The notes under the pieces: generated by a model
Told to the model about the DNA's origin: nothing
Databases searched by the model: none
Seen by the model: the letters and a program-made list of their open reading frames with translations, nothing else
Assembly (NCBI GenBank): GCA_038496445.1
Contig: JALMLS010000491.1
Span: 1-64,000 of the forward strand
Reading direction: 5' to 3'
Source of the DNA: Trichosphaerium sp. ATCC 40318
Lineage: Eukaryota; Discosea; Flabellinia; Trichosidae
Length of the DNA stretch: 64,000 bases
Shown: piece by piece, positions 9,978 to 22,107 of the stretch
How positions within the stretch are numbered: position 1 is the first letter of the stretch
Layout: the number at the start of each line of letters is the position of its first letter
Program-made: the position numbers and the translations under genes

Positions 9978-12836
9978 CTACATGCTAGAGATTGCCCTAG
10001 CCCTAAGAGGCCTGGAAACACCATTTTGCTTTTTTGTTTTCGCATCAGGTGTTATCGTTTTTCGACGTTTTGTATCATTCGTATTATTTTCCTTATTATT
10101 ATCACGTGTCGTTAACACATCAATAGCTGATAACTTACGTTTTCGATCAAAGCTAGGTGACGACTACAGAATAAGAATAAGACACAAAAAGAAAAAAAAC
10201 GTGTCGTGCACAAGTCATGAACATGACCGGCACGTTTTTTTTTTGGTTCAGAAAAAAAAAAAAAAAAGAAAAAAAAAGAACTCATACGTTCAATCCTGTG
10301 CCACGTGTTTGTTGCTGTCGCTGACGTGCTGGTGTTCTTTGTAGCTTTTTTCCGTGGACCCAAGGATGATTAAGTGCTTGAGGCGCTGTCAATCGTGTAC
10401 GTGGTTCAATGTCGAGCAATCTTCGGACCAAATGTATAGCTTCTTCTGAAACACCTTCCCAATAAACTAAAAGCAAAAAAAAAGTTAGTACACACCGTCT
10501 CATATCATATTTTGACGTACTGGAGTCAAAGTCATACATTCCACAACAGATTTGTTTAAAAAGTGGTACTTGTTGGCTATCACTCTCTTCAAATGGTAGA
10601 CAACCAGATAATCTAAAAAGAGGAGCTGTTAGACATCACAGTCAAAATCAGAAAAAAAGAGAAAAAATTATCAAGGCTCTGGGTTTGTTTGTTTCAAAAA
10701 GTACGTACAATACATATAGAATAACACCTAAACTCCACATATCTACACCACTCTGGTAGCCAGTATGTTTTTCAGGTAAGTTGCCAATATGAATGATTTC
10801 TGGGGCTAACAAAGAAAACACTGATTAGAAAACTGAAACCGTTAAGTTTACTTTAAGCCATCCTACTCACCAACGTATTGTGGAGTACCACATAGAGATG
10901 TCATATGTTTAACAGTGCTAGTCATACGTGCTAAAATAGAGTAAGAAATTGTAACAAAATGTCACGTGATAAAAGACTGACCTAATCCAAAATCCGATAT
11001 TTTTATGTTTCCGTGTTTATCAAGGAGAATATTCTCTGGCTAAAAAACATAAAATGTCAATGTCATTCAAAATAAAGTATCACAATACCTTTAGATCACG
11101 GTGAACGACGTTATTGGTGTGTAGATAGTTTACTGCCTTTAGCATCTGTGTGAACAATTTACGAACTTCAGACTCTGTATATAGATGACCTTCTGCTATT
11201 TTTTCAAAGAGCTCACCGCCAGTAACACTTGAAAGAAAAAATAAGCATAATAAGAAATAAATAAGAAAGCAACCCCAAAACAACAAAAAAAAAAAAAATC
11301 AACTACGCGTAGTACGCGTAAAAAAAAAACGTAGTCCGCGTAGATGAATTATTTCGCGTAGATGTAAAGCTATCAGGAGAAATTCGAAAAAAATGAGCGG
11401 TTTGGCTTCTTTCATGAGATTGAACGTACAGTTCGAGGACTATGTACAAATGATCCTTTGTATCGAAAATCTCTTGGTACTGGATAATATTAACATGTTT
11501 AATCTTCTTTAGAATCTCGACTTCTCGAAGTATTTGCATCTTTGTCTTCTTCATATTCCAAAATTTCTTCTTGCTTATAATCTTAACAGCCACGTGCTTT
11601 CCTGTTTTTTTGTGTATAGCGTGCTTTACTGTACTAAAGTTTCCTCTAAAAATATACACTTAGTGACAAACAACAGATAACGGTCGAGTAGCACAAAAAA
11701 CTTTGAAGAAAAAAATCTAACGACTAGTAACGCACATAACGGTTAAAAAAATACTGAAAAACTTCAAAAAAAAAACAGTTTTTTTTTTTGAAAAATCTCA
11801 GCACTGATGCACACACATTTGCTTAAATAATGATAATTCTTACCTTCCTAGTATCTCTCCTACGCTGTAGACATCAAAAATCTCATCTGCCTCCTTCCCC
11901 TTGACTTCAAGAGACAAATCTTGAAAAATGTACGACATGAAGTCTACAACGTGAGTAAATACAAACCTGCTATAACAATAAAACAATTTCAAAGCGTATT
12001 TTGGATTTTAACGCGCGCCAAAAAAATAAAAACGCAAAAAAGCAAAAGAAGACGTTACTGGGAGTTTTTCATGTCTTCCGGCATTTTTGAGATGGTACAT
12101 TGCGCTTGTGAACTTTTTGCGGGCTTTGGTTTCAAAAAAAAAAAATTTGTGTACGCGAATGAGCTTTTGGTGTCTAGTACCTTCTGTATCATCGTTGCTT
12201 GTTACGAACGTAATCTTATCGCCGTTGCGTAATTCTACACGTTTGTGCTTTCCCAATTTATTGCCATTGATGAAAGTGCCGTTAGAGCTTTTTTTGCGGT
12301 TAGCGAGACATAATATAGGATTTGGAAAGAATGCTCGCTTGAGTCTGCAATATTTTTGAATTTAAATATTTTTAAATTTTGGAACCGTCCAATTGAAGAG
12401 GTTTAGGTAACGTGAATGAGGGATGGTAAAGTGGCTGTTTAGCGCGGTTTTTTTTGAAAAGTACCTTAAATCTTCAATATAAAATGATCCTTTGGTAGCA
12501 CTGACAGGATCAGAGCCTGCTCTGTACAATTTACAGTGTTTACCAGAGATCTGAGGTTCTTCGAAAACAACGTCGCATTCGGGTCTACGACCGAGTAGCA
12601 GCTCTTTATCAGGTAGTAGAAGATTGGAGTACTAAAAAAAAATTAATTTAGCCAAACACAAGCGCTACAGGGTTAATTTTCAATTAGCGGATAAAAAAAC
12701 CCGCTGTGTGGTGTCTCAGTGCGCCTACCTTAGGGTTTTTAGATACTAAACAGCCATAGTAGTCGTTTAAACTCGCTTGAGAGTAAGGCTGTGTAGAAGG
12801 GAAGCTCTCGGTCAAATTATCATCCATGGAGGCCAT
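9978..12836 (-). CDS. FHA-domain serine/threonine kinase, CHK2/RAD53 type
   Basis: Starts at 12836 (MASMDDNL) with an SQ/TQ-like N-terminus. An FHA domain follows with all the usual phosphopeptide contacts ([40 protein letters not shown]), then a full kinase domain: [53 protein letters not shown]. The C-terminal tail is basic (KRKLS, KRRKT) and looks like a nuclear localisation signal. About ten introns. FHA plus kinase in this order is the DNA-damage checkpoint effector architecture. The splice between the FHA end (near 12190) and the exon reading FVFTHVVDF (near 11965) could not be resolved in frame. From 11941 inward the gene lies in the inverted repeat; its 5' third is unique in this window. 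Confidence 0.85.
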
Positions 12837-13006
12837 TTGCGAGTATTGATCAACTCCCAAGCAGTTTACCGCTAGATACTTTTCGAATTTTTGAAAATAA
12901 AAAACACTTCAAATTTCTGGTTTCCAAAGTTGGCGGGAGAATTATTCTTAAACCTACTGCAAGGTAGCACTTTTTGTAACATTGTTCATCACTCGGTTTT
13001 CAAAAA

Positions 13007-13213
13007 ATGTACGTTGGTAGCTCATTTTTTTCAAACCCATTGCACAATTTCTATGGAACTCGTGCACATACAACGCCACGCTGGCGCGTAATTCTCGGGA
13101 CAACCAAACTTTCTAGAAAGGAAAAAAAACCTGGAGTTGCACAATTTCACACCTTACGCAGCTACACCAGTCTTTATGACTTTTACGGTTTAAAACACCC
13201 GCTTCGGGGTTGA
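13007..13213 (+). CDS. Possible 68-residue protein
   Basis: An open ATG frame (MYVGSSFFSNPLHNF) in the gap between the kinase start and the LETM1-like stop. No family or membrane segment is recognised. The rest of the 12837-13305 gap shows nothing else. Confidence 0.2.
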   Translation: MYVGSSFFSNPLHNFYGTRAHTTPRWRVILGTTKLSRKEKKPGVAQFHTLRSYTSLYDFYGLKHPLRG

Positions 13214-13305
13214 TTTTTTTGCTATGCTTAGTTCAGAGTTATCCTGAACAACGGGACTGGCCCAAGTGTGAAACAGTGAAGAAAAAAAGGTGTTTTTTTG
13301 TTGTT

Positions 13306-14832
13306 TTATTTTTTAGGCATAGTGACTTTGTCTACGTTTGCAGTTGTTTGTATGAGTCCGTATAGGGTCAAAGATGAATCCATGAGAGAAGGACCAGACA
13401 ATCCAGCTACAGATAAGTCTAAATATTCCTTCAACTGCTGTTTTTTATCCTCCTCTTTTGTAAAATTTGGCCATAGTTGACGTTCAATCAACATACGTTC
13501 TAATGATTCTTGCTCTAATGGATTACTTGATGCGTTTGGTTTATTGAGAGTATGATGGCAAGCCTGAAATCACATTATTAATGCGGTATGAACAAGTGCA
13601 GTTGCAAAAAAAAAAGAAAAAAAACCAAAAAAGGAAAAAAAGCAGAATTAGCCAGTTGAGATGGTAGTTACCTGATCAATATCACGTAATTCGGTATGCC
13701 CTCTTTTAAGAAACTTTACCATAAGATCTTTCGCAGGAATTGGTTGTGCTTGTCTATTTGAGTTAGTTAGAAACACGAAAAAAGACGAATGCAAAAACCC
13801 GAAAACGGAGCTTCCTTTAGGTTTGTAAGTACGTACCTCATAGACATGGAGATGGCAAACAATTGTGAGAGTGACAAATCTGTAAGAGATATTGCGTTTA
13901 GAGCGTCTGCACAATCCAGGATTTCCTGTTGTGTTGCAGGCTGCTTGTTTTCAGCCTAATTGTCGATATGTTAAACAAACCTTGAACTTGGGAAGGGGTT
14001 ATTATGCATACATTTGTGATTATAGCGTCCAATTTATCTCCTACTTCTTGGCTTATTTTATTATCGGATATGTTCTTTTTATTGATATCACGTAATGTCT
14101 GAGGGAATGTTTTGATAAGCTCCTTCTTCCTTAAAGCGTCCCTGAGAACAAGCTTTTTGAAGAATTTTGCATCCCAAAGAACAGTCGGTAACATTTCAGG
14201 GAATACAAGCCAAAAAAGAGGCGTGACATAACCAACAATAGGAACACAAAAAATCAAGATAGGTGTACAGTACTAAGATAAAACAAAATAAGCAAAAACC
14301 AAAAAGACATCAGTGAGAGAAGAATTAAGGCAAAAAAAAAAAAAAAAAGTTGCAAAGTTTTTTTTTGGTCACGTGACATACCAACACATTCAATCTTGAT
14401 GTCCTGATGAGCTCAAGAGCATTTAGTGTGAGTACTTCACCTAAACAAACATATAAGTTTTAAATTTCTAGAGCAATTCACGTGAGAAGTGATGGTCGAT
14501 GAGTTTACCTAAACGTCTTTTTTGGTGAAGTTCATTTGACAAAATGGCGTCTTTGTAAATTTGTTTAACACCTCTTACAATGTTCATTGTACTCTGTTTA
14601 GCGTTCTCAATAAAGCCAGCAATACCAGAAGCGTTCTTTGCCTGAACTCGCTCGGATTTCAGTCTCATTTGGGAAACTGGCATTATACTACGCTTAGCGA
14701 CGACTGTATATGTTGAGTTGCGTATTACTGCTTTAGATGATGCATAGCGAGTTGTTGAACGAAATCCTGTATTAATTACTCGATTAGATAGTTTACGCTT
14801 AGGTTAAGAGCTTTAGTACCTTTTACTAACAT
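13306..14832 (-). CDS. LETM1/MDM38-like mitochondrial inner-membrane protein
   Basis: Seven or so exons, about 370 residues. The N-terminus is Arg/Ser/Thr-rich without acidic residues (MLRKLSNRVINTGFRSTTR), as expected for a mitochondrial targeting sequence; it requires a 29-nt intron at 14798-14826. It continues with GVKQIYKDA, a single membrane segment (LIFCVPIVGYVTPLFWLVF) and FPEMLPTVLW, the LETM1 signature, and then a helical C-terminal region. LETM1 proteins act in K+/H+ or Ca2+/H+ exchange and in ribosome attachment at the inner membrane. It is shorter than animal LETM1 and has no EF-hand. Confidence 0.85.
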
Positions 14833-15013
14833 TTCGCGATTGTTCAGGTTTATCTCCGGTACAAGTCTTGTTTTCTTAGTATAGTGTTACGCAGTAGTGA
14901 CTTTCGGCGTAAACAAGTGAATAATGTCGCTATTCCCATAAGCGAGAAACAAAAAAAGGCTTAAGCACAAAAACAGCTACCTATCGATGTACACTACAGA
15001 GTAGGCGTAGAGA

Positions 15014-17316
15014 ATGCGGTCGCGTCGTTTGTTTACAAAAAGACAAAGGAGTACGTTAATATTATTACAGAAACTCACAAAGCGTTAATAATGCTCAATA
15101 TATACTTACAAGCATATGTAGCACATGAATTAGAAATTATAGCAGCAAAGCTCTCTGTGAACGTTCTAAACGATTGGTACAACGTCACTCATGCGGATTT
15201 AATACTTGCAGGTGGCAGACAACTCCTCAAGAGGTAAACGAGCAACAAAAAAGATGATTTGATCGAGAAATGTCACTGAGCACTTGTCAAACTGTTCTAC
15301 ACTCTCTCTTGCGATACCTAATACAACGTACCAATTTAAACAATCTTAGGCATAGTAACTCGTTACCACGTGCGCTGGCAACACTCTATCCTCATTTCCT
15401 TTGGACACCATGGAAGTTTAGGCAAGTGAATGTTCATTGTTTTGTTTACTGTTGATGCATTCTTCTGCGTGTTGATTAACTATTACTATGTTTAGAGCTG
15501 CGCCTATGGGATATTGGAATGCTATTGATAACCAAAGAGAAAGGTTTGATGGGATAGGAAAACGTCTTAATGTCAAAGTTATGGATGATTGGTATACTCA
15601 CGGAAAGAGCGAAATTCTTTCCTCTGATGGAGGTGCTGGTGTATTCAACAAGTACCTATTTATCTCGTTATCATATACATGAGTTTAATAACAAGTGTTA
15701 TAGGTATAAGAACTCATTATCAAAGACTTTAAGGAAGATATATCCGGATTACAGGTGGGAAAGTGTCAGATTCAAGTTCGTTTATGAATTGATTTTTTTT
15801 TTCTATTAAATGTTTGTCTAGGACTAAGCCAAGGCATTTTTGGACTATACATGCCAATCAACGACAACTTTTTCATGATGCAGGTATATCACTTGGTGTA
15901 AAAACAATCGATGATTGGTATAAAGTAACAACAGAACAAGTCCTCAAAATTGGGGGAGCTGGCTTGTTTCAAAGGTACAAAACTTAATTCTGGACTCTCC
16001 TTCTCCTTCTAATCCCCTGTTAAAACAGGCATCAAAAGTCTATATCACAAGTTCTACGTGTGGTATACCCCGAGTACGCTTGGGACAACTCTCTATTCAG
16101 GTTAGTCTTATGGCTTTTTTTTTGGATTACTGACAAAATGTCTTTATTTTTAGAAAAGCTCCTGGTGGGCATTGGACTCGTATGAAGAATATCGTGCCTT
16201 TCTTGAAATGTAAGAAACTTTTGAGATTTTTTATTTGCTTTGTTATAGTCTCTCTTATGGTATTTGTAGCTGTAGAAAAGGTTCTGAACGTTGCTAATCC
16301 ATCAGACTGGTACGATCAAAAAAAACCTTTTCCCAAATAGGAAAAAATTGGCTAAAACTCTTGGGTTGAAGGTATCGTGTTTCAAGGCCTCAAATAGCAA
16401 AATTCAAAGGAGGAGGAGTCCTATCGAAATTCCCGTTCATTTTGACAGAGCTGTACCCAGAAATGAACTGGTCTTGGTCAAGATTCGGTCTCAAAACAGG
16501 TCCAAAACGATCGATACAAAGGTACAATAAGTTCTCCACTTTCCTTTTATTGGTTTTAAGCCTTATCCTTCTAGGTGGTTATTAGAGTGTATTAAAGAGA
16601 TATGGGGTGATAGAGAAGTACAAGAAGAGCATTGTGTTGGATTTAAATCATCAGGTGAAAAGGTTATTGTTGATATATTTATACCAAAGTATAACTTGGC
16701 TATTGAGTATCAAGGTGAGTTAAAAAAAATGCTTCAAGCACCTCCTTTCTATTCATTTATTGGTTACTCTATAGGCGAGCATCATTATTACGATATAAAA
16801 CCGTATTCTAACCCTACACATGTGTTTAAAGCACGTGATGCAGAGAAAACTCATTTCTGTTCTGACATTGGTACTAACGAAGCGCTCCCTTCATTTCTTT
16901 GAAATACGACATCTCCTAACGTTTTAATTTAGGTGTTGATTTAGTTCCTATTCCGTATTGGTGGAAGGTGCACCATTTTGTATTTAAACATCTCTTATTT
17001 TGTTGTACATTAGGGAGACGTAGCTTCTTTGAGAGCAACATTAGCATACTATGCCCCCAATATTGGCATCAATTTTGATCCTAACATAGAACCTCTTGTT
17101 GGTCTAGTACCGCAAGGCAGGTGTTTTGGAGGTACTTCGCCTTTGTTTTTTGCTTGTGACCTTTCTTTTAGCCAAATCAATAATGAGTCCAGCTGGTGTC
17201 CTTGTCACCTGATGCATGTGCGTGATAATGTGTTATCCATATGTGCAATACCAGGCAATAATCCATGTACGGAGACCCACAAGTGGTTAAAGAAGGAAGA
17301 AAAAACAGTTTACTAA
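15014..17316 (+). CDS. DWY-repeat protein with C-terminal restriction-endonuclease-like domain
   Basis: About a dozen exons. At least three tandem modules each contain NxRxxF...DDWYxVT...GGxGLLxxY...LxxxYPxxxW (for example VLNDWYNVT, VMDDWYTHG, TIDDWYKVT). The C-terminus reads VIVDIFIPKYNLAIEYQGEHHY, a D...ExQG core like VSR/DUF559-type PD-(D/E)xK nucleases, followed by a Cys/His-containing tail. Proteins of this layout occur in algae, arbuscular fungi and protists; their role is not established, though DNA or mobile-element processing is plausible. One intron after 15420 begins GCAAGT (GC-AG type). Around 16317-16380 the repeat frame shifts and meets stops, so either an intron was missed or the gene is damaged there. 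Confidence 0.7.
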
Positions 17317-18789
17317 ACGATAGCTGCAAAAAACAAAACCTCGATTTAAATGACAGTTGTCGGAGTGTCGTATAAGGTTCCACCTCACTCCAACAGGAAT
17401 ATGTTGGCGTAGTGGCTATAAGATCCGACAGGAATGGATGTTGACACTCCCAAAGGCATAGCCAAGGGCTTGTTGCTCAATTTTATTGACATGGATTTAT
17501 TATGTGAATCACAGCAGTGAGCAAATTGTTGTGGTGTTGATGAATAAAGAAATAGAAAGTATTTGCTTTCTAAGATATTTGCTTCAATTCTTTTTTCACT
17601 TGGAACCCAAAGAAGCATCTTAATAAAACAAACAAGTCTGTAAAACTTGACAATTTTTAGTTTTGTGATTTCTACTTAATGTCACCTTTGATTGAAATCC
17701 AAAAGTAGCACACGAAAAAAAATTCGCGTAGAATAAACTGGTTGTGCAGATTGGCGGTGTTGTTTTCAAAAAAAGCTTCATTTTTGTCAGTTCGAACCAG
17801 AAAAAATTGAGACGAAAGTCTAACAAATTCGGTCTTGGATTTTCACAATCACAAGTCAAATGGAGTAAATTAGCCTTTCGTATTCGAGACAAGTAACAAA
17901 CGCCGGTTTTGGTTAACAACAACTTAAATAATTGTTGCTGTTGTACGTTAAATAGTATTTCAGTTACGCAATTGTATTTTAGCCCGATAGTAGATACATT
18001 CTTTAAAAACCAGCGAAATTCGGTTTCTTTGGTTTAAACGCTTAATCTAAACGTATTTTAACAAGGCCATACCTAACAGTAGACGGATAATGGTAAGTGT
18101 AAAGAAAAAGTTGTCCTTTGGTTGGTAGCGCTAGGCTGCAACGAAACGCACAAAATCCGTTTATTTTTGCCCGTTTAACTTCGTTGACTAATTGTACATA
18201 CAAGCTGAGTACTTGGACGTTATTGAAAAGTTTTGGCCAGATAATACTCGCAAATATGTAAGGATGGATTGTTTCATGGTACAGGGACATATTATCTCTG
18301 TGCGCTGAATAGCTAAAAGGGGATTTCTGACGCTCCGAATAGTGTCAACCAACTTACAACATACTGTAGAACCACCAACTGTAAGTACAGCTCATAATAT
18401 AGAGAATTAAAAAAACGGTTTGTGGTTTGCACGTGTTCCATATTTTATCAGTTCTAAGTCTGTCAAACGGGAATTTTTTGCTATGGTTTGGGTCTAAGCA
18501 GCTCTGAAACACTATTAAACAAACATACAGAAGTGAAAACGCTAAATAAGGTAAACTGCCTACCTGTTGAATTATAATTCTGCGGAATAGTACGCCAAAC
18601 ACGCTTATGCGTAAACTAGGTAACACATCTACTTCAAGCTTTCCAACAAGCACCAGAACATAAATTTGTAGCAGATGCTATTAAACGGGTTCTTGTTAGA
18701 TTGAATGGTCATATATGCGATTAAGATGCTGTATACCGGGGTTTGCAGTCTTTAAACTGTGTTGTCTATTTTTGACGCCTGGTATTAGC
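17317..18789. other. Gene-poor stretch, nothing recognised
   Basis: Only short frames on either strand, none with a family pattern, signal peptide or consistent splice structure. The 100-residue minus frame at 17620-17922 and the 82- and 99-residue minus frames near 18.1 and 18.5 kb lack support. Confidence 0.4.
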
Positions 18790-20020
18790 ACCTCTTTGTT
18801 TTCAAGTTTCTGGTACATTCGTATTCTGTGAACAATGTGACTTGCCATCCAGACACATCACCTGGCACAACACTTGACATTTTCAAATGTTGTAGCTGTT
18901 CTTTGACATGTAGAATGTCAAGTAAGTATTAATCTAGAGCTAGCATTAGTATTTACCCAGTGTAAACAACATAACACCATCTCGTTATCAAATTAAATCT
19001 CACTCACTCTTCTTTCTAGTGACTACAAAGGCCGAGTGGAATTTGAAAAGGGCATCAAGCAACCCAAGAGGTGTTTGAGAATGCTTTGAATAGGCACAGA
19101 CAGGTTTCAGCCGAAATAGAGGAAGTAGAAGGTAAATAACAACAAAGGTAAAAAAGTTTTTGTTTATTTTTGGGTCTTTTTTAAATATCGTCATATTGCA
19201 GTGCTCTAACATGGTATTGTATTGACTTTGAGGACCCTTGTACCAAAACTATCGTTATATGTGAAAAGGAGAGCTTGACAGTGTCTAAGAGAGGTGCCAT
19301 CTAGTTGTCAATCTATTTTGTTTTCGTTTAGTATCAATCACATGAATCTAGTGCTCATTTTCGTCCCTGTAGAGACTACAAACACCAAACACTAACAATT
19401 TTCTGAACAGGCAAACAACCTAAGCACAAGCGTATTAGAAGAACCGGCACTTTGAGCTTCTCAGAGGTAGCAGTAGTAGTAAATCAACTTCCCACAACCC
19501 ACAAGACACAGCCTTATGACTAAGAAAAAGGCAAGAAAGAGGTGGAGGAGAAGAAAATGATGTAGTGGTAGACGAGGGCATATTCCTACGGGCAGTTATT
19601 AACCCCAACCCTATATCCATCTACTAGCACACCCACTTATTTTTAGGTTTTTTGCTTATTTCGTGCTAGTGTTACAGTTACCCTGTATTATCCCCACCCC
19701 TATCTCTCTTGCTCAACCTTGTTGTTATGTACTAATGTTTGTTGTCCTCCAGTACACAAACTCAGAACAATCGTTTATCAGCAAGGAAAGGGCATCTACA
19801 AGTACATGTTAACCAACCGTAATGTCAATCTCAGATGGACAATTATAAGCCCCAACTCTAACATGTTGAAATAGAACAGATTGCAACTGGTAGTGGCGAT
19901 ATGTTATGATACCTTTGACATGCTACACTATTTGAGTGCAATCTGAAGTGGAAAACAAGTTAACTCTGTCTGGTACTTTAAGGAGCACATACGCATGTAT
20001 GCTTTGCACTAAATAATTAA
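18790..20020 (+). pseudogene. Decayed multi-exon gene remnant of unknown family
   Basis: Several plus-strand segments look coding but are interrupted by stops or frameshifts. Near 18810 is a CxxC-like segment (FVFCEQCDLPSRHITWH). Near 19060 is a helical segment (EVFENALNRHRQVSAEIEE). At 19435-19625 a frame reads through one TGA to GGGEENDVVVDEGIF and a natural stop. At 19750-20010 a frame reads LRTIVYQQGKGIYKYML, then TAG, then LQLVVAICYDTFDML, then TGA, then SGKQVNSVWYFKEH. The in-frame stops are ones a single C-to-T change would create from CAG or CGA. The parent gene is not recognised; a mobile-element protein is possible. Confidence 0.4.
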
Positions 20021-21633
20021 TTGGGTTTTAACTACTTGTATTTGACACTTAGTTTTAGGTGTAACAGACTAACGAGATACTAAAGTTGATGTGTCTAGTT
20101 CTACTTCTCTACTTCCAAACAAATATGGCCAAGTCTGTGCTTTGGCAGCCCAAATCCAATAGTAGTAAATAAGGCACGTGCTTGCTATTCATGACTCCCT
20201 TTAGAACCAACAATAATACTACAGCATTACTTTTCTATTCCTGGAATTATCTCATTTTGGATTATAAATGCAACTCGTATGGAAGCACAGCATATACCAC
20301 ATCGTTTTACAATATGCAAGTGTACATTGTTTTATTTTACCTTTTTTAAGCAACCACAGAGGCACCTTACAATTGAGGCTTAACTCAAAGCAAAGCTTCC
20401 AAACCCAAACGGCAATACCCCAAAAAGTTAATATTACCATATGCGTACTATTTCACCGAATTCGCTTTATATATTGCGAACATAACGTAAAACAGCCTTT
20501 GGCATCAACGTACTGTGTTGGAGTAATCAAATGAAGTCACTTAAAATATACACAGAAAAAAGAATTAATAGTTTAGTACCATGTTTCGCGAACCAAAACA
20601 TCATCGATAGCGTTAACACGTTCGTACGCATGAAAATATGTAGTACAAGGGCTTTTTGAGAGTTTTGAAATGTGCATTATCCATATTTGGAGTATTAGAC
20701 TGGATATTTCAGTGAATTAGACGAAACTATCCTCGAATACCTTTGATCAACGTAAAACGAAGATACAAAACGCTCATAAACACCAATGCAACACAATGGA
20801 GCGAAGGAAATTGCGTTTTATCAACATTTCTCAATACCACTTTTTATTTTTATCCACAAATGAATGGTACATAAGTATTTAAATTTTCCTTGTATATCGG
20901 CGAAGGAATCGACAACTGTGAACGTGTGAGCAGTATCCAAGGCATCCGGTTTGTGCAAGAACCATGGCTTGTGGGTACAGTAGGCTTCCATCCTATCGGG
21001 CTCTTGAGCACGACAACCCCGGTACGGCCAGTATTGTTCCATTCCAGCACCGTTCTTTAACCCTGGACGCTGAGGGCTCCCACATTGCACCCGGGAGCCG
21101 TCTTAAACCGACAAGATTGTCTTTTTGCTAGTACAGGTAAAGTACCAACGAAAAATACAACCATAACATCGCTAATTATGCCCAAAGTATTCAAAATAAA
21201 GATTATTGTGAATTTATGTTAAATATCGATTAGTATTGTTATTTGGACAGAATTATACCATTGTGCGCTTATGTATTTGAAGCCTGAGATGATAGCGTTG
21301 AAACTTTGTACGGGGTACACATCCAATTTTACCAAAGCTATTTACAGTGGCACTATCAAAAGGCAACGTTCAGCACGTAGAGGTAGCCCGCTTAGTTGGG
21401 ACCACCTCTATCAACACCTTTTAAAGTAAAGGGATAACTGCTTCAATTATAACTTCCGCTTACCAAGAACCATTTACAAAACGAGAACAGTGGTTTCTTA
21501 GTACGAATCTTGTTCAAACTGTATGCCTAACCAGGTGTTATGGTCTTTCTATTAATACCTTCGGGCTCGTAAAACGTAATTTGTAAACAGTTTGAAAATA
21601 AACAATTTATTTATTAATGTAATATTACACATC
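20021..21633. other. Gene-poor stretch, one unsupported frame
   Basis: No recognised gene. A minus-strand frame of 89 residues (20821-21090, Cys/Pro/Gly-rich, locally higher GC) stands out but has no identifiable relative or splice support. A plus frame at 20268-20534 looks like chance. Confidence 0.35.
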
Positions 21634-22014
21634 TTAGGCTTTGTTGCTTGGTGTTCTAGCGTATATTATTTCCAGCATTGCCATCATGTGCTCATCATGC
21701 GCTTGTCCACACTCAAGCAGACTTGTCAATGTAACTATAGCTGTTGAAAGCACCTCCCGAAACTTCGCTTCATTTTCTGCTAGTACTCAATTTTCCTTTT
21801 CTGTGCGTTTAGTGTCCATTCTGCGATTGAAGGAGGACTCAGGTTGGCGTTTACATTTTTTAACTCCAGCCACAGTTGGTGGTTGATAACCTGGTGTAGG
21901 AGTGCTTTACTGCGTTGGCTTTGCACCTATTGGCCTTTGACTAAGGTAGGTGTAAGGATCAACTGTTATTGGCTGAAATAAACTCTGGCTGTTTGTTGGT
22001 TGTTGAGAGGACAT
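21634..22014 (-). pseudogene. Short protein gene interrupted by two in-frame stops
   Basis: One continuous frame of 127 codons starts MSSQQPTNSQSLFQPIT and ends with a natural TAA. The C-terminal part (KFREVLSTAIVTLTSLLE then MMAMLEII) looks like a helical protein. It is broken by TAA after codon 35 (...AKPTQ) and by TGA after RTEKEN. Each stop is one C-to-T step from CAA and CGA. The frame is otherwise intact over its full length, so the loss is recent or the stops are read through or are sequence errors. Divergent from the gene at 22108, about 95 bp away. No family recognised. Confidence 0.55.
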
Positions 22015-22107
22015 GTTAACGTTGTTTGATGTAATGAAATTTCGCTCAAAGGAACACTATTTCAATCAAATTTCTTTTAGCGTTGTTTTGCTAAAAAAAC
22101 TACAATT

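Larger units (their letters stand above)
7187..11941. repeat. Right arm of the large inverted repeat
   Basis: Mirror image of 1-4757. The first window base pairs with about position 11941, inside the kinase gene, so the true outer end lies beyond 11941 relative to unseen sequence on the left. This arm carries the readable kinase copy, and its gene continues into unique sequence to about 12836. The 2.4 kb spacer between the arms (4758-7186) is single copy and holds SERF-like and gamma carbonic anhydrase genes. Confidence 0.95.

Noticed and set aside
20821-21090. Cys/Pro-rich 89-codon minus frame with higher GC
   Set aside because: No recognisable family, splice support or neighbour logic; kept only as a note in the gap entry.
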